NCBI GenBank assembly: GCA_025024175.1
Contig: QCXZ01000137.1
Location: forward strand, 6,014,001-6,078,000
From: Rhyzopertha dominica
Lineage: Eukaryota; Arthropoda; Insecta; Coleoptera; Bostrichidae
Reading direction: 5' to 3'
DNA length: 64,000 nucleotides
Shown: positions 57,346-64,000 of the stretch, one piece after another
Position numbering within the stretch: the first letter of the stretch is position 1
How the letters are laid out: each line of letters opens with the position of its first letter
Made by a program: the position numbers and the translations under genes
Notes under the pieces: model-generated
What the model was told of the DNA's origin: nothing
Database searches by the model: none
What the model saw: the letters and a program-made list of their open reading frames with translations, nothing else

Positions 57346-57930
57346 CCCCGTCGCGGCATGCCGCGGCAGAGGAACACGACACAACCCATCACCATCAGGC
57401 TACTTACGTGCAGGTGGTCAGGTGTCGCGGCTCAGCTGGACTGCCGTCGTCGTCGCCGCCGCCGCCGCTAGTCCATGGCCCGGGCGGGTCGCCCAGGCGC
57501 CTGCCGCCTCGCCGTGCCCGTCGTCGCCTGCGACTCGCGCGTCTTCTCCGGCGGAACTCTCCGTCCGGCGGGCCGCGATTGCGCAAGGACCGGCACAGAT
57601 AGCGCGCGAACTGGCGTCGTCGGCGAGCCGCCGCCGACGTCGTCCCCGCCGGCCCACACGCCGCCCGCCCATTGGTCGGCCGACGCATGCCGCTTCTTGC
57701 CGCGCGGCCACTTGTTGAAGAGGGCCTCGTTAACATCGCACTTGTTCGAGGACGCGGCGCCCCCCGGAAGACGGAGGGGCGCTGGGGAACCTCTTTGGCG
57801 GACGGTGGCGGCGGTTCGGGGCGTCTTTCGTGGTGGTACGTGCGCGGGTTTCCTTGGGCTAGTTGGAGCTGATGGGGGTGGTTTTCGTTGGGTTCGATGG
57901 GTGTATGCTGGAGGATCTAGTTACTAAAAT
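57346..57930 (-). promoter_or_regulatory. CpG island with long open frames; possible upstream exon
   Basis: A sharp GC-rich, CpG-dense block in otherwise AT-rich DNA. On the minus strand, CTGCAC then GTAAGTAG at about 57,409 is a strong splice donor. One minus frame is open from 57,924 to a stop at 57,475 (about 150 codons, no Met until the last two) and includes CDVNEALFNKWPRGKKRHAS, which looks like real protein but which I cannot name. The plus strand is open over the same span, as expected in GC-rich DNA. It may be a promoter with a 5' exon, conceivably of the minus-strand VMAT gene 33 kb downstream, or a coding exon of another gene. Confidence 0.5.
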
Positions 57931-57965
57931 GTAGGCCGCTACTTCTAGGGCGTATTCTATGCGTG

Positions 57966-59720
57966 AAAATAATAATAATAATAATAGGACTTTATTTAAA
58001 CACACTATTGGGCGTAGCTATTCCACTCAACCCAAACAAAAATATAAACTTAATTCAATATGACAAACAAACCTAAAACATAGACAACTATAGCACCATG
58101 CTGTTACTGTAATTACAAGCTAATGACTTAACCTATATATCATTTGTTTTTTTTTAACTTTCTACAGAGCATATTTTAGTAAACCAATCATAGTGTTCAT
58201 TATAACATTTTATAGCATTATAAGTAAAAGACCGCGTGTATAGGGAGGTTCGGAAGCTAGGCATTAATAGATGGTGGACATATCTAAGAGATAAATCATA
58301 GTGCAATGCAAGCTGCGACGACTATGAAACTTATCACGCAAGTATTTTGGCGAAGAGGATCGAAAGACGCAAAGCAAGAAAGTTGCAAGGTGGTAATGAA
58401 AAAGTTGANCTATTTTTAACCATTTAAGCTGCTGTNTGCACTTACTGATATGAGCATACTTTTTTAGTCCAAATATGAATCTGCAGCAGTTATTCTGCAC
58501 CTTCTGAAGCCTGTATTTATTAACGGCTTCAAGGCAAGGAAAGTATACCATAAAACAATACAGTAAGTGAGGGATTACCAGAGATTCGCATAATTTTTTC
58601 TAAGTTTGAAGTTGAGAATAAGATGATTAGAGTACAAGGGCTTTAAAGCAACATAACATTTTTTAATAACAGAAGACACGTGATTTTTAAAACGAAGATC
58701 ATTATCTACACTTAAACCAAGACTTTTGATCCTTTCATATACAGGCAGTTGATTATGGTTTACGTGTACTTTTATATCATCCTTCACAAAACATTTTTGT
58801 GACGATTTCGAGGCGCAGTATACTACAGAACACTTATTGCTGTTCAACTTTAAATTAATGTTACTAGAACATTCACTAATGTTGGATAGGTTCTCATTCA
58901 TTTCTAAGCAAGCCCTCTCTATGTTCTGTGGGTCGAAATGCCACGCAAGTTGAAAATTTGGACTTTGAGAGTAAATCAACGGTGTAAATTAAAAACAAAT
59001 TGGTCCCAGGATAGATCCTTCAGGGACTCCCGACGTCAGACATTTCGTCATCCAGCAAGACTCGTTGGCACCTATTGAGCAAATAAAATCGGAAGAAATT
59101 AACAGAAACCTCATCAAAACCATAGTAAGTCAATTTACTACAAAGCAACACATGATCCAGTGTATCGAAAACTTTCGAAAAATCCAATGAGACCAAAAGA
59201 CTTGCCCTGTCGACATCAAGGGATCCAACGCACTCGTCCACCAAATTAGTCAACGCAGTTGTACTGTAATGAATACGAAAACCTGACTAGTTTTCGGGTA
59301 TAATTTTAGCTTCAGAAACATAATCATATATTTGTTTATGAAGAAACTTTTCACATACCTTAGACAACACAGACAAGATGCTGATTTGTCTCAAATCGGA
59401 TACAGATTTAATTTCATCAGTTTTAGGCAAAGGTCACATTAAAGCGAGCGTCCACTCATCGGGTTAATATTTGCGCTCGAAACAACAATTGATAATGTGA
59501 GCAACATAGATGCAAATAACAGGGCAACAGAATTTCAACATCTTAGAAGAAACGCCGTCGTGTCCAACTGCATTTGATTTCAAAGCAAGCATAACATTAG
59601 CAACATCTTCAGGGGAAATTAATTTAATATGAAATTTAGTATTTTCATTAGAAAGTTTTCTATCAAATTGTTTTACTTCATTGGAACAGTTATTGGATGG
59701 CGAAAATACCGACAATAAGA
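57966..59720 (-). pseudogene. LINE ORF2 reverse transcriptase with 3' end
   Basis: The minus strand begins near 59,715 with KFHIKLISPEDVANVMLALK, then NAVGHDGVSSKMLKFCCPVI (RT N-terminus). ASLLVSLDFSKVFDTLDHVL (first Asp) follows at 59,253-59,020. Next come VPEGSILGPI, NLSNISECSS with NLKLNSNKCS, SLGLSVDNDLRFKNHVSSVI, and the thumb/C-terminus YRLQKVQNNCCRFIFGLKKY (58,551-58,264). The segment that should hold YADD is deleted between about 58,979 and 58,945. The 3' end is marked by AATAAAGTCC and a short (ATT)n tail at 57,966-57,985, typical of CR1/RTE-like LINEs. Confidence 0.85.
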
Positions 59721-59724
59721 AGAA

Positions 59725-60220
59725 AATCTTTCTCGCATTTTGAGATCTGCGCCTTCGTTTATGAGTTACAGCTTCTTGAAAATGGACGGTAAAAATCTTA
59801 TTTTTTGATGGATATATTAAGAACGTGGGTTTGAGGTAGTGTCATTATGTAACTACCCTTAATAGTCTTTGGTTTAGAATTTTTGTGCGAATAAATTCTT
59901 GAATGGTTTGATAACATTTCTTGAATCTATGGTCCTTATTTAAATGAATACCCCTTCTTATGTCATTTGAGAAAAATGCACCATTATCGACAAAATTGCG
60001 TTTAAATACTATAGTCACAGATTCACTTGTTGGTCGAGGAGAAGACAGCAAACTTGATACAATTTTAACATAGACTTATCATCATATGTTACGATTTTTG
60101 GAAAAGAGTTCGCAGCACTAAATTTAAATATGATATAATGTAGGTACAAATTTATATCTGTTCTAGCTCCTAGGGGTAGTTTTCGTTAGGTTTGAAGAAT
60201 ATCGTTTACACTCGTACATA
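59725..60220. other. No certain gene
   Basis: A 68-codon minus frame (60051-59845) may be upstream LINE linker, but has no diagnostic motif. Confidence 0.25.
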
Positions 60221-60221
60221 C

Positions 60222-60850
60222 ATGGTGACTTTTTCAAAACAGCACACCTTAGATGCAAGTAGGCCACGCCTACATAGAACACCCTGTATAAGGAGCTACG
60301 ACACAGAAAGAAAATAATCATTATACAATATAATTTTCATTAAAGGGACATTCGGTACCTTTACTAATAACTTTTTAAAAGAATTTTACTTTCTATACAT
60401 ACTGCTAATTTTGGTGGAGGCGTCGGGTTTACATATTGATATACAATTTTTTTTTACATTTTGAATCATGGCGTAAAAGAGCGTCAAGTCTAAAACTGAA
60501 TCAAAAATTTAAAAGTTACAGGACGCAACTGAAAACAAGAATCCTTTTTTTTTCATAGGTTTTGGTTGATATCTCCGAAGAATATAGACTTCTTTTGTTA
60601 TTTTTTAATAGTTTGAAGCGCTAGATTCAAATATCAAGTAATATACAAATTTTATTAAATCTGTTCCAGCTTCTAGCTCCTGGGGGTACTGGATGGTTTA
60701 CTGGATGGTGTCTTTTAAATCCATACAGGGTGAGATAAGTGAGCGTATTTCCTCCATAACGTAATTTCATACGGCAATAATATTTGTCCAAGATGTAAAC
60801 CGCTCTAAACATGTCCCTTTTATATTCTGTTTCACTCATTATGCACAGAG
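60222..60850. repeat. Mariner-type terminal-repeat debris
   Basis: ATGGTGACTTTTTCAAAACAG with CACACCTTA at 60,224-60,253 and ACACCCTGTATAA at 60,281 resemble the termini of the 33 kb element. Another end, ATACAGGGTGAGATAAG, lies at 60,724. In addition a block of about 30 bp ending CTAGCTCCTRGGGGTA occurs at about 60,150-60,180 and 60,655-60,690. No transposase remains. Confidence 0.4.
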
Positions 60851-60989
60851 AAGAAAGTGTGTGATAAATACTAGTTAAGGTAGTGGTAAATTAGATGGCC
60901 AAAGAAAGGGAGTAAAACCCATACTAAAATAAAATACAATATAAAACAATTTTGTTTCTGAATTTGTAAGAAAATATGCATCAGTATTG

Positions 60990-61480
60990 GTATATTTTAG
61001 ATAGGTTTTTTATTTCTATACGGTTGTTGACGCAATTTTGTTCTTTTTGTATATATGTATCATTTCCAAAACGTTACGTTTGTACATGTTTGGTTCTGTA
61101 CATATGATTGTAGTATTTTGATATTCAAAATCATGGGACAGTTTTTTTGTGATTGTTTAAGGCTTTAATTGCGTTATTCGAATATTTGTGACCTTTAATT
61201 CTTTCTTGTAGGTATTGTGAGGTTTGACCTATAAAAGATTTATTAGTTATTACATGTAATTGTGAGATTTTTTTATTTTACTGGGGTGTATAGTTTTTTA
61301 ATTTGGTTTTGACTAGAATGAGCAATGTTCATTTTATTATTGTTATAAATACGTGCTATTTTTTTTCAGAAAGACCATATATGGCAAAGAATTTAATTTC
61401 TTTGTTTTTAAGATTTTGATTTTTATTATAAAATGCATACACACGTTTTTTTTATAATTTGGTTTATTTGTTGAAGAGGG
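60990..61480 (-). pseudogene. PLE GIY-YIG endonuclease fragment
   Basis: PLEs encode a GIY-YIG nuclease after the RT. The minus strand near 61,390 has YGLSEKK, the RT-tail motif that precedes the nuclease. At 61,240-61,145 it reads SFIGQTSQYLQERIKGHKYS, the YIG half of the active site with its following Arg, then NNAIKALNNHKKT. After a frameshift LSHDFEYQNTTIICTEPNMY and KRNVLEMIHIYKK (61,140-61,030) match the C-terminal half, including the conserved Glu-Met. The GIY half is degraded. Frameshifts make it dead, and it is separate from the PLE RT at 13 kb. Confidence 0.75.
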
Positions 61481-61621
61481 TATTATTTTTTGTCAGGAGG
61501 TGTTTAACTTCTGGAACGATATTATGGACTTGTGAGTTTTATAGCGTGATATAGTGCGGTCATAACTGACTTTCTGTGTGATAAATGGTAGTGAGAGTGA
61601 TAGTTTAAGTAACGTCCTGAT

Positions 61622-62572
61622 GAATCTGCAGCTCAAAATACATCTGTGTGTCGATTTTGAGCTAAAATTAGTTTCCACTGAAAAATCACAAAACATCAAA
61701 GGCTAACCCTCTGTTCTTTTTGGACCTTAAAATTTTTGCACCTCCGATTTGTATAATTTCAAGCATATTTACTAATCTGGACCTCCTGAATTTCGGAATG
61801 GTATCCGTTTGTCGCTAGCTACAACGGTTCGATCTAAAAGCGGAGTAAATTAGGCCGCCCGACGTCCTAGCTCATTTCTGATCAAATTTTTGGAATCTGC
61901 AGCTCAAAATACATCTGTTTGTCGATTTTGAGCTAAAATTAGTTTCCACCGAAAAATCACAAAACATCAAAGGCTAACCCCTTTGTTCTTTTTGGACCTT
62001 AAAATTTTTGCACCCCCGATTTGTATAATTTCAAGCATATATTTAGTAATCTGGACCTCCTGAATTTCGGAATGGTACCCGTTTGTCGCTAGCTACTACG
62101 GTTTGCTCTAAATGTGGCGTAAATTAGGCCGACCGACGACCTAGTTCATTTCTGATCAAATTTATGGAATCTGCAGCTCAAAGTTTGTCGATTTTGAGCT
62201 AAAATTAATTTCCACTGAAAAATCACAAAACATCAAAGGCTACCCTTTGTTCTTTTTGGATTTGTATAATTTCAAGCATATTTACTAATCTGGACCTCCT
62301 GAATTTCGGAATGGTATCCGTTTGTCGCTAGCTACAACGGTTCAATCTAAAAGCGGAGTAAATTAGGCCGCCCGACGTCCTAGCTCATTTCTGATCAAAT
62401 TTTTGGAATCTGCAGCTCAAATTACATCTGTTTGTCGATTTTGAGCTAAAATTAGTTTCCACCTAAAAATCACAAAACATCAAAAGCTAACCCCTTTGTT
62501 CTTTTATGACCTTAAAATTTTTGCACCTCCGATTTTTATAATTTCAAGCGTATTTACTAATCCGTTGTTTGT
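61622..62572. repeat. Satellite-like tandem array, units of about 272 bp
   Basis: Units begin GAATCTGCAGCTCAAA at 61,622, 61,893, 62,167 and 62,406. The first two are 271 and 274 bp, the third 239 bp with internal deletions, and the fourth is cut at about 62,572. Each contains CTGGACCTCCTGAATTTCGG and a CGTTTGTCGCTAGCTAC block except the truncated last. The copies differ by a few percent, so the array is not brand new. Confidence 0.95.
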
Positions 62573-62574
62573 TT

Positions 62575-64000
62575 ATAAAACTGGTCTTTCTATTGGAAGA
62601 AATTTGTAGTAGGAGTGAATGTAATTGCTTCAATTGATTGTGTCTTAGAAATATGTGTATGTTCTTTGATTGCATCCCATTTTGTAATGACCTCACTAGT
62701 TTTATTATATTATATTAGTGTATATTAGTCCTGCGTCCAATCGACCATCAACTTGTAACTTTTATAGTACTAGTAAATACAGAAATGAACTTCACTATCG
62801 AAGAAGTTAAGCTAATTATTGATTCTTTGAAATCTAATGCTACAAGTTATAACGTAATTAATACCTAAATACTCAAACTATGCAGTTTAACAATTTTTCA
62901 TATAGATAAACTAAATATACCCGTGAATATACCTTATTTTCGGACATCTCTGTTCTAGCGCTCTTATTCTTTTAACGCATCTTTAAAAACACTCCCTCCA
63001 AGACGGTTTGGTTGTGTTTTCTATCTTTTTATTTTTGTTTTACATTCTTTATTCGCCATAAGAATCACTGAAAATGAGAATAAACGGCTGCAGTAATCTT
63101 GGTAAATGTGTAAGTATCAAATACAGATTTGTACAAAGTCGATTACTGGAGTGTAAATGTTGAATAAAATGACATGAAGAGCTATAGTTTTGGGTTACAT
63201 ACACCAATATACTCATTTAAACGCGAAACCCCGTAAAATATTCAATTTTAGTAAAGAATGCATTTTTCTATAACAATATGCGGTCTGAACCAGTTTTCGT
63301 TTCCGCAAACCAATATTAAAACAATCCACGTGTAAGGTCTGCCAGGGAGACGATACAGTGCGACCGTACCATCAAATTGGACAGACTCGCATTTCTAGCA
63401 AAGAAAAGGAAACTGTGCATTCCGATAACGAACGGCGTGCTCAAAAGTGCGACAAGCTAATAAAAAAATAACTTCGTCGCTCCTACAGAAAGTTTTAACG
63501 ACGATGTGATCGAAGTTGACTGACTCGCTGTTACACACCTATTACTTCCTGCCCTCCTTCGGATGAAACATGTTTATTTGGTGGCTTCCACGGCTAGAAA
63601 ATAATGATTTGTTCTTATAGGTATCGCGCTAATAAATGATGGCGCAATATCGAAATAACGCGCTGTAAAAGTTAGTGTTGTTCCATTTTCGTACAATGAC
63701 GTCTGGACATAATATTCGCTATTATCTGCCTGAGCTGGTAATAAAAAGGGAAGAAAAGTTATTGAGTATATTGCAACGGTTAATGGGATTACGTTTTGTA
63801 GTAGGCTCGTAATTTTACTTTATTTTTGTGTAGGTTTATTGTAGATTGACACTTCCTATCCTTATATGGGTATAAAAACTATTGATGAAGTCTTTTCTTC
63901 CAATTAGATTAGTTTACCCTTCATCATGTTTTTTAATCAAAAACAACTTTATATTACCGGTGTTCAGCTCCTCCAAAATCATCCAAATTTCAAATATATT
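62575..64000. other. No recognisable gene
   Basis: AT-rich to about 63,230, then a more balanced stretch at 63,280-63,700 with no domain on either strand. At 62,776-62,880 a reading (NFTIEEVKLIIDSLKSNAT) faintly resembles the KSNAVG block that opens LINE RTs, but it is too short to call. Confidence 0.3.

Noticed and set aside
57284..57927. Long plus-strand frames in the CpG island (144 and 150 codons)
   Set aside because: GC-rich DNA is open in most frames; Arg/Pro/Ala-rich translations look like by-products. The minus frame is the more protein-like, and even that is uncertain.
61622..62572. Possible CRISPR-like array
   Set aside because: Units are long tandem satellite copies with no spacers, and the genome is eukaryotic.

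Overview
The window is AT-rich eukaryotic DNA of arthropod, almost certainly insect, type. The evidence is intron-containing host coding sequence (a vesicular monoamine transporter exon with a good acceptor and donor) and a dense mixture of insect-style transposable elements. These are CR1/Jockey-type LINEs, Penelope-like elements (PLEs), BEL/Pao LTR elements, IS630-Tc1-mariner DNA transposons of at least three kinds (Sailor-like, DD41D-like, pogo-like) and MITEs. Scattered N bases suggest draft sequence. I cannot fix the insect order.

Layout. 1-4 kb is unassigned apart from one old mariner-type TIR fragment. 4-6.2 kb holds a broken LINE RT and two inverted copies of a 104-bp self-palindromic unit. 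9.7-12.7 kb holds minus-strand LINE fragments, with PLE 3' ends carrying decayed hammerhead-like motifs at 11.3 and 12.8 kb. A PLE reverse transcriptase (13.2-14.1 kb), a long perfect hairpin (14.17-14.31 kb) and a BEL/Pao gag-protease remnant (14.4-16 kb) follow. A Sailor pseudogene (17-18.3 kb), a LINE (18.5-19.3 kb) and a second BEL gag with a probable LTR (23-23.9 kb) lead to the single clear host coding exon, VMAT/SLC18, at 24,600-24,752 on the minus strand.

From 25 to 39 kb the window is mostly DNA transposons: a Sailor copy with complete catalytic motifs (25.3 kb), a LINE ORF1/endonuclease (26.6 kb), an orphan hammerhead-type motif (30.27 kb), another Sailor (30.5 kb), pogo-type remnants (31.8-32.2 kb), a full DD41D element with about 410-bp TIRs (33,073-35,371), and a third transposase interrupted by a 522-bp MITE (37,966-38,487). 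39.8-49.2 kb holds RT fragments, a diverged duplication, a THAP-like fragment and a long minus-strand LINE with endonuclease and RT. 52.0-52.9 kb is a PLE-derived inverted repeat. 53.95-55.75 kb is a dead relative of the DD41D element. 56.8-57.9 kb is a 242-bp tandem repeat running into a very GC-rich CpG island with open frames. The window closes with a LINE (58-59.7 kb), a PLE GIY-YIG endonuclease fragment (61 kb) and a satellite-like array of about 272-bp units (61.6-62.6 kb).

The simplest reading is that much of the window is intronic or flanking DNA of the minus-strand VMAT gene. The CpG island at 57.4-57.9 kb could be its upstream non-coding exon, but that is a hypothesis. All transposon genes seen carry at least one lesion; the least damaged are the Sailor core at 25.3 kb and the DD41D transposase at 33.7-34.8 kb.
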